NCBI GenBank assembly: GCA_012295275.1
Contig: CM022679.1
Location: forward strand, 882,775-946,774
DNA length: 64,000 nucleotides
From: Chrysomallon squamiferum
Taxonomy: Eukaryota; Mollusca; Gastropoda; Neomphalida; Peltospiridae
Direction: 5' to 3'
The position numbers and the translations under genes are program-made. The notes beneath the pieces were generated by a model that made no database searches, was not told where the DNA came from, and saw only the letters and a list, made by a program, of their open reading frames with translations. Positions 29,362-57,480 of this stretch are shown here, in pieces. The stretch's first letter is position 1. Every line of letters begins with the position of its first letter.

Positions 29362-31595
29362 CCATCCTTAGACACATACATACATTTATACTTAGAAACA
29401 CACATACATATTTACAAATACACAATGTATGATACATGTACATAAAAACACATGCACAAACAGAACGATGATAATAACAAAAACCCCTAAAGCCCACACA
29501 CGCTGATATACACATATTTGAACTTATCAACTTGTCCTTAAAATAAGTCCAGCAGCAGACTAATTCTAAGAAGAGATTACAGAATTAACTTCTCTTATCA
29601 CATTAAACAACTGAACAGTGTTAGAAAAAGCTGTTACATAAAATACTTATGCTGTAGTAACAAAATTAACAATGTACGTTGGATGTTAGTGCTGAAAGCA
29701 ATAGAAATGGGTTTACATGGAAAGAAATTAGTTATTTCTAGGCTTTATTTGGAAATAATAACCTTGTTTGTCAGTTTTCATTGTTCTAAAATACTACATT
29801 TAAGCATTTCTTTTGAAAATAAAACCACTCCTGACAGTATTGAAATTCAGTTTTAACTTTCACATCTACTGTATCAACAGCCATTTCTCATCTTGTGACA
29901 CCAGTGTTGTTATGAAGCTATATATATGTATATACTGTTGGTCAGAGAATAGAGTAACTCAGGATTAACTACTCAGTGACTCAATAAGTTGCCAGATTCA
30001 CATATCGGGATGCATCTGTGCTCAGTGTAAATCAAACATGGACGCCTGATAAATCTTCTTTATTTCAGACAGGTGTTATACAGGTGTGTGATGTTACAAA
30101 TACCTGTGATATACATCTACCTGGCTGAAAAACATTACCCTGCCATTAACATGTCTGAAATTAATTGAAGCTGTTGTTCCAGTATACTTATCTGTCAGAA
30201 ACATTAACTGTGTGATTACCTGCTGGTTAACACTTGCTAGTTCTGAGAGAAGTAATGTGTAATCACAGCAAAATGTTAGTAATTAATTAACAGTGATATG
30301 TATTCTGCTTATAGCGTTAATGGAGAGAGAAGTAAAGTGTGTAGTTAGTTGTTGTCTATAAATATCAGTTTTAGCACTCTGTCCAAGTATCTTCAGTATT
30401 GATATATTAATAATACATATATACAAACTTACACACACACACACACACACGTTCATTTATATATATTGATAGAGAGATATAGAATAGTTGATATAGGTTA
30501 ATATTTTAATAAGAGATCAAACTGTAATGTAAAAATCTTATAATTAATACAACAGTTAAATGAATATATTATACTTCTGTTTGTGAAGCTTATAAATCGT
30601 GTCTTTTACAGACATCTGGGAAAATCTACAAAAGCATGTGTCAGACATCAAAGGACACATAAGTAGCTAGGTGTCTGTAAAGAATTTAATTATAACTCTA
30701 ACTGTGTAGTAAATATTTGTTATTCTGTGTTTTTAGTGTAATAATAAATACAGAAGTGAAATCACCTGTTGATGTAAGTTTAATGAACTGACATCATCAA
30801 AATGTTAGTCATGTTTGAGTCATGGAAGTGCTGGCTGAATCAAATAGTCTAAACAGTTTGAGCCTTGAAGCATGAGTCAGCTTTTTGTTGTTAACTGTTG
30901 TGAAATAACTAAGAAATAACTACAACAAAATGAAATTTGTGCTGAAAAATTAATTAGCAGAAATATAATGTAAAGAAAAATATGATAAGAATAATTAATA
31001 ATAATAATAAAAACTATCACTACTACTACTATTAGTACTACTATTACTGTTACAACAAAAACTACCACCACTACTGCAAGGTAATCTACAACTACTACTA
31101 TTACAGCTATTACTACAACTACTACTATTACTACTACTAATAATAATAATTTTTAACTTTTAAATTAAAAAGTCAGTTTGTGATGTTGAACTGTATTTTT
31201 TATTTACTTCATATGAAGATAATCTATTAAAATTCTTGGGAAGTCTGCTATTTTTTTTTATATTGTAACGTGTTGTGTTAATTTTCTGCTGTGTTTCAGG
31301 GAGGAACAATTCTAGGGGATCCTGACACAGTGCTGGACATGGGCAAGACTCACATCCCTAAACGGATGTTTCTAGATTACCTTGAAGAACTGTCTGCCGG
31401 GGCTTATGGGTAAAACAGTATACTACAGTGATTAATCTTACTCATCGTTTCCTATTGTTTATTTATTTATTTGTTTATTTATTTATTTTTATTTATTTAT
31501 TTATTTATTAAAACATTTCCTTTTGTCCACTTTTATGCAGTATTATTTTAAAAATAGTACAGTCTTAATTTTCTTTTTTAATTCTTTATTATTTC

Positions 31596-31650
<55 letters not shown>

Positions 31651-34600
31651 TTTTTTTATTTTACCTACTTAGCCTGCTTAAATAATTTTATAATTATTTA
31701 ATTATTTGTTTAATGAGATTAATCTCTGTAATCAAATACTGTATATTATGCAAGCAGAGAAAAGACAACATTTGTTTCTGATTTATTAAAGTCTGTATCC
31801 CTTTAAATATCTTATTTCTAATAATAATAATAATTTATAATATATATATGTATAGATAGATAGATAGATAAGTAGATAGATAGATAGATAAATAAATAAG
31901 TAAATAAATCAACTGTAATAATGTACTGTTTCAGACCTGACAAGTATCATCTGTTAGAGCACAACTGTAACAACTTCACAGCTGACGCCATCCAGTTTCT
32001 CACAGGCAAAAGTATCCCATCATACATCACTGAACTGCCACAGGAATTCCTCAACACGTAAATATCACTTGTTCATCCCAGACTGAGTCACAGGCTAGCG
32101 TTTCTCAGAGTGTCTCTCTCTTTATTTCTCTCTTTATCTCTCTGCCTCTCTCCTGTCTCTCTCTCTCCTGTCTCCCTCTCTCTGTCTCTCTCTCTTCCTC
32201 TAATTATCACTCTCCTTTGTCTTCTCTTTCTCTCTCTCTCTTTCTATCACTTTTGATCTCTCAGGCTCTCTCTCTCCCATCCCTTTATCTCTCTGTCACT
32301 CTCTACCACTCTCTCTCATTTTCTCTCTCTTTATCTTTCTCTCTCTCTCTCCCTTCCCCTCTCTTACTCTGTTTCACTCTACCCTTGCCTCTTACTCTGT
32401 TTCACTCTACCCCTGCCTCTTACTCTGTTTCACTCTATCCCTGCCTCTTACTCTGTTTCACTCTATCCCTGCCTCTCTCTTACTTTGTTTCACTCTATCC
32501 CTGCCTCTTACTCTGTTTCACTCTATCCCTGCCTCTCTCTTACTCTGTTTCACTCTATCCCTGCCTCTTACTCTGTTTCACTCTATCCCTGCCTCTTACT
32601 CTGTTTCACTCTATTCCTGCCTCTCTCTTACTCTGTTTCACTCTATCCCTGCCTCTTACTCTGTTTCACTCTATCCCTGCCTCTTTTTACTCTGTTTCAC
32701 TCTATCCCTGCCTCTTACTCTGTTTCACTCTACCCCTGCCTCTTACTCTGTTTCACTCTATCCCTGCCTCTTACTCTGTTTCACTCTATCCCTGCCTCTT
32801 ACTCTGTTTCACTCTATCCCTGCCTCTCTCTTACTTTTCCTACCCCTGCCTCTTACTCTGTTTCACTCTATCCCTGCCTCTCTCTTACTCTGTTTCACTC
32901 TATCCCTGCCTCTTACTCTGTTTCACTCTATCCCTGCCTCTCTCTTACTCTGTTTCACTCTATCCCTGCCTCTTACTCTGTTTGTTTCACTCTACCCCTG
33001 CCTCTTACTCTGTTTCACTTATCCCCTGCCTCTTACTCTGTTTCACTCTATCCCTGCCTCTTACTCTGTTTCACTCTATCCCTGCCTCTTACTCTGTTTC
33101 ACTCTATCCCTGCCTCTCTCTTACTTTGTTTCACTCTATCCCTGCCTCTTACTCTGTTTCACTCTACCCCTGCCTCTTACTCTGTTTCACTCTATCCCTG
33201 CCTCTTACTCTGTTTCACTCTATCCCTGCCTCTCTCTTACTTTGTTTCACTCTATCCCTGCCTCTTACTCTGTTTCACTCTATCCCTGCCTCTCTTACTG
33301 TTTTTGTTTCACTCTATCCCTGCCTCTTACTCTGTTTCACTCTACCCCTGCCTCTTACTCTGTTTCACTCTATCCCTGCCTCTTACTCTTGTTTGTTTCA
33401 CTCTATCCCTGCCTCTCTCTTACTTTGTTTCACTCTATCCCTGCCTCTTACTCTGTTTCACTCTATCCCTGCCTCTCTCTTACTCTGTTTCACTCTATCC
33501 CCTGCCTCTTACTCTGTTTCACTCTATCCCTGCCTCTTACTCTGTTTCACTCTATCCCTGCCTCTCTCTTACTCTGTTTCACTCTATCCCTGCCTCTTAC
33601 TCTGTTTCACTCTATCCCTGCCTCTTACTCTGTTTCACTCTATCCCTGCCTCTTACTCTGTTTCACTCTATCCCTGCCTCTTACTCTGTTTCACTCTATC
33701 CCTGCCTCTTACTCTGTTTCACTCTATCCCTGCCTCTCTTACTTTGTTTCACTCTATCCCCACTCTTACTCTGTTTCACTCTATCCCTGCCTCTCTTACT
33801 CTGTTTCACTCTATCCCTGCCTCTCTTACTCTGTTTCACTCTATCCCTGCCTCTCTTACTCTGTTTCACTCTATCCCTGCCTCTTACTCTGTTTCACTCT
33901 ATCCACATTCTTACTCTGTTTCACTCTATCCCTGCCTCTTACTCTGTTTCACTCTATCCCCTGCCTCTTACTTTGTTTCACTCTATCCCCTGCCTTACTC
34001 TGTTTCACTCTATCCCTGCCTCTTACTCTGTTTCACTCTATCCCTGCCTCTCTTACTCTGTTTCACTCTATCCCCACTCTTACTCTGTTTCACTCTATCC
34101 CCACTCTTACTCTGTTTCACTCTACCCTTGCCTCTCTTACTCTGTTTCACTCTATCCCTGCCTCTCTTACTCTGTTTCACTCTTCCCCTCTCTTCTCTGT
34201 TTCACTCTATCCCTGCCTCTCTTACTCTGTTTCACTCTATCCCTGCCTCTCTTAGTCTGTTTCACTCTATCCCCACTCTTACTCTGTTTCACTCTATCCC
34301 CACTCTTACTCTGTTTCACTCTATCCCTGCCTCTCTCTACTGTGTGTGTGTTTGATTTCAGGCCTCTAGGAGCCATGATAAAACCTCTGATTGACAACAT
34401 GTCTGTACAGCCAACCGGGGGTCAGTCTGTCTTTCCCAAGTCAGGAAACAGTTCCCGGAATGCTAGCGCCGTGCTGTACAATGACTTCCCTTCCCAGGGA
34501 GACTTCCTCGGGGTCAACAGGGACGAGTGGAGCTGCCAGGCCGATGTTGTCTGTGAGAAAAACAATGACGACTGTTCTGCAAAGCCAGTAGTCTTTAAAC

Positions 34601-37600
34601 CTGATGATGTTAGCCATTTTTTATTTTCTACGTGTTTGAAACATACAGACAGACAGACAGTGAGAGAGTATGTGTGTGTGTGTCTGTCTGAATGTTTGTG
34701 TTGTTGTTGACTGATGACTAAATATAAAGAAAATGATTAAACTACTAGGAAAAATGTATTCAAAATTCCAAAATTTGCTTTATTACTATTGTTTTTAATA
34801 TAAAAATTATTTTTATTAAGAAATTCAGTAATAAAATAATAATGAATAAATAAATAAAAATAAAACAACAATATATAAATAAATAAATAAATACTATTAT
34901 TATACTGAAATCTGTGCCCTGTGACTAAGCTGTGACAGTGAGGACTAAGAACTGAGTTTTGTGTTGAAGGGTTTTCTCGAGCAGTGTATGAAGAGCCAGA
35001 CGCAGGAGAACTGCTTTCCTCCAGGTGACACAGAGATGTGGCAAGAAGTAAAAGAATACCTGTGTGTTGCAGAGTGCAGCTTTTCTCTCAGTCGAAGTCA
35101 CCTTCACATCATCGGTAACACTGCTTTGTACTCCTCAGCAGCTTACACTTTCATGTGTTATTATTATTATTATTGTCATTATTGTTATTGTTTTTGTCAT
35201 TGTTATTATTTTAATTATTATTTAATTTTTATTTTTGTCTTTATTGTTATATTTTTTTGTTATTATTTTTATAACTGTTACAATTATTTTAGAATTTAAA
35301 AATTATTATTATTGCCTTTATTATTATTGTTTCTATTACTGTGACTGTTATTACTACCATTACTATTGCTTTTATTATTATTATTATTTTTATTACTATC
35401 TTTGTGGTTATTATTATTATTTCTATCTTTTTGCCAGTAGTCATTATTTATTTAGTTATTTTCATTAAAATTCTCTCTCATTTTGTTTTGCTATAGTATA
35501 ATTCTGATTGGTACTTGATGTCTAGATTTATAATTATTTTCTTTTTAATTATGTATGTGTTTGTATGTGTGTTTGTATGTGTGTTTGTCTACATCATTTT
35601 GCTTCTGTTACTTTAAATTCTGATACCTCCCCATGATATCTTTGTTGCTGAATACCTTGTAAAGTTCAACACTACAAATATTCAGTGACATATTTTTAAA
35701 GTCACTCTGTGGTGTTTTGTGTCTTTCAGAAAATGCTATAACAAGCGGAGAGGTGTCTGTCGACAAGAAAGTCTGCACATGCCAACTTCTCCAGCTTCTC
35801 GTTCTCAAAGACGATTTCCTCAGCCTGCTGTCACATGACCCCAGTCACATGATCAACACCTTACTCGTTTGTTTTGGTGAGCAGCCTCTGCCAGTGAAAA
35901 CGTGCCTCGTTAAAGTGGTGAGTTTGAAACATGTTTCTCACATTCTAAACCAAACTTTATATATATATATATATATATATTTTTCTGTCTCACTAACATT
36001 GTCTCCACCCCACCCCCGTCTCTCTTGTTTAAAGACATAACAGTTTATCCTGAAGTTTTTCAGTTTAGATGTAGATTGTGATAATTGTTGATTTTATGTT
36101 GTTTCCACAGCTGGCTAACTGTTGCAGCACAGAGCGTGGTCGTGCGGTGCTGTCAGACGTTGGCAGCGCAGAGGCTGCTGAGAGCACCCCAGAGCACAGG
36201 GTGTGTCACATGTGCACGTCGTGTCTGCTGGACGAAACCTCCGCGGAGCTGAAGGAGGCCGGCGCAGGGCTGACTCTGAACCTGAGTCTGAGCAAGGTAA
36301 AACCTGTTTTACGTTTTCTCTCTGACTCACATGTCTCACTGTCTCACATGTCTCAATGTCTCGCATGTCTCACTTTCAACTCTGAACCTGAGTCTGAATT
36401 TAATTTAATTTAATGATTTAAAACAGGTTGATGTGATGTTAACATTTTTACAATTATTTCACAGGTGGACTATGAAACAGAACTTGAACTTGGTAGTGCT
36501 CTCACTCACTGTCTACAACAACCCCTCCCTACTGAGAACACCAGTGAGTTGTGTCCCCTTTTTACTTAATTTTATTATTATTATTATTATTACTTTTTTT
36601 TCACCAAACAAAATATATTATTTCCTTTTAAATACTGAGAATAATATAATTAAATGTTAAGTAATCTACTGTTTAATTTTTATTATTTAGTATATTCAAC
36701 TGATGCTACATATATTAAGTTATTACTAAACTACTACTACCTTTACTACCACTGCAACAATCACACCTTCTATTAGTACTACAGTCAGGACTTTTACTAC
36801 TTCTACTGATATCACTACTTCTGCTGCTGCTACAACCACCACTACTACTACTACCAATATTTCTATATCTATCATTACTATTATTAGTACTAATATACTA
36901 CTTCCACTGCTACTACCATTACTACTACTGCAACAATCACACCTTTTATTAGTACTAGTCAGGACTTTTACTACTTCTACTGATATCACTACTTCTGCTG
37001 CTGCTACAACCACCACTACTACTACTACCAATATTTCTATATCTATCATTACTATTATTATTACTAATATACTACTTCCACTGCTACTACCATTACTACT
37101 ACTACTACTATTATTATTACTACTACCATTTCAAAAATTATACTGTTATAATAAGAACTGTTACCAGACTATTGTAATTTTTATTAAATTATTTTTATTT
37201 GGTTGTCATCATCTTATTTGTATTTGAATGTTAAACTCTGATGCAGTTATTATAACAGTGTGTTCTGTGTATGTGTTCTGTGAGTGTGTTCTGTGAGTGT
37301 GTTCTGTGAGTGTGTTCTGCGAGTGTGTTCTGCGAGTGTGTTCTGCGAGTGTGTTCTGGGAGTGTGTAATTGTTTCTGTTTTATTTTCAGCCTTGTACTG
37401 TCTGCTGAGTTTGTTGCAGTTTACACAGAAAAATGCTGAGGTTTGCTGTTTTGAAATGTTTTCTCTTCCTAACAGCTTTAATACTGGATGTTTAATTAAT
37501 GTTCACTTTTATCTCATTGTCTTTCCCATTTTTGTCTTTTATTTATGTATCTATTTATGTATTTATTTATTTATTTATTTATTTAATTTATTTATATATT

Positions 37601-37981
37601 TATATAATTTATTTATATATTTATATATTTATTTAATTTATTTATATATTTTTATTATTTATTTATTATCATCTTTTATTATTATTATTATTATTATTAT
37701 TTTAATTATTAATTATTATTTTTAATAATCACTATAGATTTAACAAATACATATTTTTTGATTATCTGTGCATTTCTGAACTATATCTTTCCAAACACCT
37801 CCAAACGTCCCCAGACTTTTTACTGATGATTATGTATGTAAATATGTAATTGTCTGTGTTACCTGTGTTTCAGATTCGAGACCTGGCTGGTGTTATGAGT
37901 ATTGCCTGGTCAGAACACAGCAACCTCTCCCCCCGAATCAAAAACATCTGTGTCAAACTCCAAACTCAGATCAGCCAGTAA
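28660..37981 (+). CDS. DeSI/PPPDE-type isopeptidase with C-terminal PUL-like domain
   Basis: Exons: 28660-28747, 29095-29189, 31300-31409, 31935-32057, 34362-34608, 34970-35114, 35730-35917, 36111-36296, 36465-36543, 37391-37440, 37874-37981; 472 aa. Residues 1-140 are a PPPDE papain-fold domain like human DESI1 (deSUMOylating isopeptidase): [22 protein letters not shown] with catalytic His38, [17 protein letters not shown] with catalytic Cys109, [14 protein letters not shown]. Residues 140-220 are a linker. Residues about 222-472 resemble the armadillo-like PUL domain of PLAA/Ufd3: [41 protein letters not shown], ending in a helix ([12 protein letters not shown]). PUL domains bind Cdc48/p97, so a ubiquitin/SUMO-p97 role is inferred. 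The exon 5/6 junction (GATGAT|gttagc to gttgaag|GG) is the least certain. Intron 4 holds a 2-kb pyrimidine minisatellite. Confidence 0.9.
29295..29356. repeat. (CA)n microsatellite in DeSI-PUL intron 2
   Basis: About 30 perfect ca repeats, then CA-rich degenerate sequence to about 29420. Confidence 0.98.
31460..31655. repeat. (TTTA)n microsatellites in DeSI-PUL intron 3
   Basis: Two clusters of tttatttattta (about 31460-31510 and 31590-31655). A (TAGA)n run follows at 31854-31893. Confidence 0.9.
32100..34350 (+). repeat. 2-kb pyrimidine-rich minisatellite in DeSI-PUL intron 4
   Basis: It starts with (CT)n-rich sequence (32108-32345), then about 70 tandem units of ttactctgtttcactctat plus ccctgcctc, mostly 28 bp, with 30-32 bp variants carrying extra tctc. 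The coding strand is nearly pure C/T with periodic A/G. The array stops about 35 bp before the acceptor gatttcag at 34361. The absence of stop codons in all three frames yields spurious ORFs of over 700 codons. Confidence 0.98.
35150..35460. repeat. Degenerate (ATT)n tract in DeSI-PUL intron 6
   Basis: About 300 bp of interrupted ttattatta/tgttatt directly after exon 6 (ends 35114). Confidence 0.85.
36735..37130. repeat. 176-bp tandem duplication of an (ACT)-rich block, DeSI-PUL intron 9
   Basis: Two nearly identical copies with actgcaacaatcacacctt at 36751 and 36927. The spacer ends in more (TAC)n. Copies differ by a few substitutions and a small deletion (agtactacag versus agtactag). Confidence 0.93.
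37258..37370 (+). repeat. 13-bp minisatellite before DeSI-PUL exon 10
   Basis: About eight copies of gtgttctgtgagt/gtgttctgcgagt, ending about 20 bp upstream of the acceptor ttttcag (37384-37390). Confidence 0.95.
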
Positions 37982-40680
37982 CAATCAACATATCTCCGTT
38001 ATTGTATACACTCTTTGTTTTATACGTCTTTTTACACACCTATGTCTTACAATGTGCAGAAAACCTTGTTGTGTAGGGTTGAGAATTATGTGTGAAAATT
38101 GTGTTATTCTGCAGATGTTTATTGTTTATGATGAAAGTTATACTAGGTTTGTCTGCTGGGTTGCTGTTTTGTAGGGATTGTTTTGAGTAACATATTTAAT
38201 TGTGTATCTGTCGCTGTTGATGACGATGTTGTATGATGGAGAACGCTGTTCTGGGTTGATGTTGTCTACCATATCAATGATAATGTTTTTATATTAATAA
38301 TGATTTTTAGCAGCTGCAAAATTTAAAAAATTTGGTTTATTTTTTGCATATTTTATTTATTTATTTATTTATTTATTTATAAATCTTATATATACATATA
38401 TCTAAGTTATTTAAAAGAAAACGATGAAATGTTAATGTTTCCAATAAATAACTGTTTAGCCTTACTTGTTGCGACTCATTTTTGTTAAATCCAGCACTGG
38501 ATTCAGACAGAAAAGTATTTACATTAACTATCACTGTACTTAATGTGATTCAGTAATATTTTGTTTAAAAAATAATTTGAAGATATATATTTAATTATGA
38601 TGTTCACCATTCAGCACAACTCAAAAACTATTGTAAAAATACTGGTGATGTAATTATGATATGTTTTCAGGTAAGTATTGGGATCCAGAAACTTATCAAT
38701 AGATTACTGATAAAACCATAATAAAAATAAAAAAATAAAAATAATATTAACTAAATAAAAAATATAATAATAATAATAATAAAAGTACTGATAAAAATTT
38801 GCAACCACTTGATATCAGTATATCTATGTACCATTTTTAGTGATGTAAAAACTGTTATGATAACTGCAAAGTGAAGACTGCTTCTCAATTCACCTGTTTA
38901 TTAAACTGCTGATCTGTTCCTATAATAATTACTTTTTACTTTTTTTCTCTATTAAATATAAATTCTGTGTGGACATGGGTGGGTGTGTTTGTATGTAAAC
39001 TAATAACACAAAACGGACGGCTAAGTAATGAAATAATTGTTTACATTTTCCCATTTGACAAATACAAGAACATTGTTTAACTAGGTATCAACTTGTTTAC
39101 ATCTACAGTTCTACTGTGTAACACTGTTCAGAACTAACCTACAGTTTATGATATGGATAAAATATTTCTGTACACTTTCATAAACTAATAATATTAATTG
39201 GTTTTACTCACATATATGGGACTATAACATTTTTTAATAATAATAAAATAAAATAAAAAAATAAATAAAATATAAATAAATAAATAAATAAAAAATGAAG
39301 CAATATCAAATCTTTAATTCTTTATTAATGCTAGTATTTAAGAATTACTGATTTATTGATTTATTGATATTTTTAAATATTTTATGTATTTGTGTTTATT
39401 CTGCCAGATATTTAAATATATACAAAACTTTATGGGGGGGGGCAGATTATTCACACTGTGTACAATATAACATGTATTTGTAACTAGACTGAGAGTCAGT
39501 AGTCACTCTTGAATAACAGTATTATTTAAATCATCTATCCTAGCAAAACACAATACAGGTATATATAGATAGATAAATAGAAAATTAAATATTTGTCATG
39601 TTATATATATAATAATGGATATATAATTTATACAACATAATGACTGACAGTAATAAACAAATAAATTAGCTGTTTCTATAACACTTGTAAAACACTGATA
39701 TACACATGTAATACTCTGTGTAAATTATCTTGAAAGGTAAACAAAGTAAAACTTTGCAACAATAATAATTATTTGTCATGTGACCTGAATCCATGGAGAG
39801 TACATAAAGTATATTGTTGTTGTTATAAGTTCTATATTTATATTACAAAAAAAAAAAAAAAAGTATATAAAAATAAAATAAAACAAAATTAACATGGCAG
39901 ATGGAGAAAAAGTCAGATGCTTAGTAAGTTTACATGGTAGAATTTATCTTAAAAATAAGAAAATTAATAACTAAATAAAATAAAATAAATTATTCAGTTA
40001 ATTTAAGTGTAATTTACTTGAGGTCACTTTGATGGAAACAGGTCACAAATGTCTACTTTCTTCTGTCTGAGATTGTCATTGTTTAAACAGAAATAAAAAT
40101 GAGATCAAAACCCAACAAAAATATATCTATAAAACATGAAAATAATCTGAATCTTTTGATGAAAATAATTTTTGTTGTATTAAAATTTTCTAGTAAATAT
40201 ATATCTACAGAGATATTTATTAATATATAAAAAAGTAGCATTATTATCAATTGTGCAAATAAATTAAAGGGAAATAACTCATCTGAGATTATAGGAAAAA
40301 ATATAATAGATTTATTTAATTCTTCTGTTGGAAGATAACTAGTAATAATAATTTATTTTTATAATATGTTAACAATGCCCATTACTTAACATAATCTTTA
40401 CTTCTGAACAAATTTTCAAAATATATTTACATTTTCTTAAACATTTGAAAAAAAAGAAATGCATTAATAATTTTGTGACTAGATCTATGCATAAATGCAT
40501 GCACATGAAAAGTAAATGCATATACGTACATGCACATTATCTTGTGTTTGCACAGAAACATGCATATTTGCATACACACACATGTACAAACATACGTACT
40601 ATTATATATACAAATGTATTTTAATATAGGCCTTTACTTAGAGTGAAAGAAAAGTAAAATACACTGACAGAGAGAATGTA

Positions 40681-40694
40681 ATAACAACAACAAC

Positions 40695-40784
<90 letters not shown>

Positions 40785-40790
40785 GGAAGA
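40681..40790. repeat. (AAC)/(AAT)n microsatellite
   Basis: About 105 bp of aataat repeats with one ACATTAAT interruption. Confidence 0.97.
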
Positions 40791-41002
40791 GAACAAAATA
40801 TTTTTAAAGCACCATGAAGAAAAAGAGGAGAAAACATCACATTAAACACTGATTATATCAAGTTTTTCATCACAAGATTATAAGTAGACACAACAGCAAA
40901 TTTAAAATTAAATGTTTTTTTTTATCTTTTCTTTATTCCATTTTGTAATGAATTTTAATTAACCTATGTTACTTTATTTTACAAAAAACAATAATATCAT
41001 CA

Positions 41003-41038
<36 letters not shown>

Positions 41039-42524
41039 TGAATATTTCTTTTATTGTTATTTATTATTTTGTTATTTCAGGCAGTTTAATGAAATCACAG
41101 ACAGCATATAAGGAATGATAATGGGTAAAATCAAATCAAGAAAAAACTTGAGACTGTTTGATTAGTTAGGAATGCAGTAATTATGCTGTTAAAAAAAATC
41201 TTTCAACAAGATGAGAATTTGTATTAGTGAATTAAAAAACATAAAACAATAAATAAATAAATAAATACTTCTACTACTACTACTACTACCACTAATAATA
41301 ATAAAATAATAATAGTATTAGTAATAAGTAAACACACAAATGACACAAAGACATGAATGCTATTACAGAGAGATGTACTGCAAGGTTTGTGTGGTTTTCT
41401 ATATTTAGCTCACACTGAGAAAGGTGTCACATCTATTACAATGTATCCCAGATCCAGTCAGAACTTTTTCAACTCTTAAATCAGTTATTTGAATTATGAA
41501 CACAAAACATGGGTAAGATTGACATGTCCATCATAGTTTGAATTAGCATGTTAGAACACTACATAGAAAACAGAGAAGCCGCACACCTGTATGATGTATC
41601 TGTGTAGAGGTTGCCATGGTGATGTCTACTAGTTTAACATGAGTGTGCAGTTTACATTGTTTTAACAGGTTTCTGTACAAGATAACAAAGACAAAATGTA
41701 CAGAAAAAAAAAAAATTGGAAACTTTGCATTTCAAATACTGACCAATCACAGACAAGTAATTAACATAAATTATTCACAGAGTAATGGAGGTCAGGCAGT
41801 AGCAGTGTGGACTATTATTTTAACCCACCCAGAACTTGCATTAATATTCACAGCATGTTACAATAACCCTGAACAGCATGAGTCCTACGCAAACCAGTAC
41901 ATACAATGTTACAAATCAGATCTGTGGTTACAAAGGTGGAATAATGTATACACACTGACAGTCTAATATATGCATCATGATAATCTGTATACAACAGCTA
42001 ATATGTGACAGTCTTGTAAGGTAGTCTAGATATCCACTAAGAAAGTTTAGTATGTTCTTACTGACAGTTTTATATATCTGTGATGACAGACTAATAGTTA
42101 TATTCAAAAGACAGCCCAGTGTATCCATTACAACAGATCTGCTGTCACATCTCAGCATCTGTACAGAAACAAAACAGTTGGCTTGCATTTCTATCTCATG
42201 ACTTTAAAAATCTCACCCAAAACTTTAAATATAGGCAAATAAATAAATAGACAAACAATAAATTTTAAATAATTATATGGATATAATAAATTTTAAAAAT
42301 AAATAAATAAATAAATAAAATAAATATTTGTTTTTCAAAACTTGGAATGGTATGTTCACAAAAAAAAAAAAAATCCATTCAGTTTTAGCTGACTTTTGAA
42401 AAACAAAAATTAATTTTTATATTTAATACTAAAAGACTTGAAGCTATTTTTATCACACAGTTTGTGTGTACTGTGTTTTGGCAATGAAAACAGAATATAT
42501 ACCACACCCTTATGTCATAACAGA

Positions 42525-42680
42525 ATCCCACCCCCACTCTGACAACATCCCCACCCTCTGATAAAGTACCCCCACTCTGACAACATCCCCACCCTCTGAT
42601 AAAGTACCCCCACTCCAGTAACACATCCCCACCCTCTGATAAAGTACCCCCACTCCGGTAACACATCCCCACCCACACAG
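42525..42680 (-). repeat. About 37-bp G-rich minisatellite in the Rab 3' UTR
   Basis: Four copies of catccccaccctctgataa plus agtacccccactc (+ strand), 75 bp past the Rab stop codon. On the transcript strand this reads as spaced GGGG/GGGGG runs. Confidence 0.93.
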
Positions 42681-42754
42681 TGCTGTCACACAACCACAGT
42701 GTCTCCCCACCCTCGTCCTGTCGCTGGGGGGGGGTGACGTTGTGGAAGCTGCTG

Positions 42755-57480
<14,726 letters not shown>

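Larger units (their letters stand above)
37982..42754. other. Intergenic, convergent DeSI-PUL and Rab 3' ends
   Basis: An AATAAA at 38443 is a good polyadenylation candidate for the DeSI-PUL gene. The rest is AT-rich with AAT/AAAT runs (38764-38781, 39238-39295, 41010-41037, 41268-41306). 41600-42200 is less AT-rich and may be Rab 3' UTR. No coding region recognised. Confidence 0.65.

Noticed and set aside
34320-34372. DeSI-PUL intron 4 array as another junction-derived repeat
   Set aside because: Exon 5 starts GCCTCT, as in the repeat, but the match is six bases, the units lack an AG before it, and the array stops about 35 bp short of the exon.
32217-34710. Open frames of 712, 741 and 337 codons
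   Set aside because: They are products of the 28-bp pyrimidine minisatellite, which lacks stops in all three frames. They carry no domain and overlap an intron plus exon 5 in only one frame.
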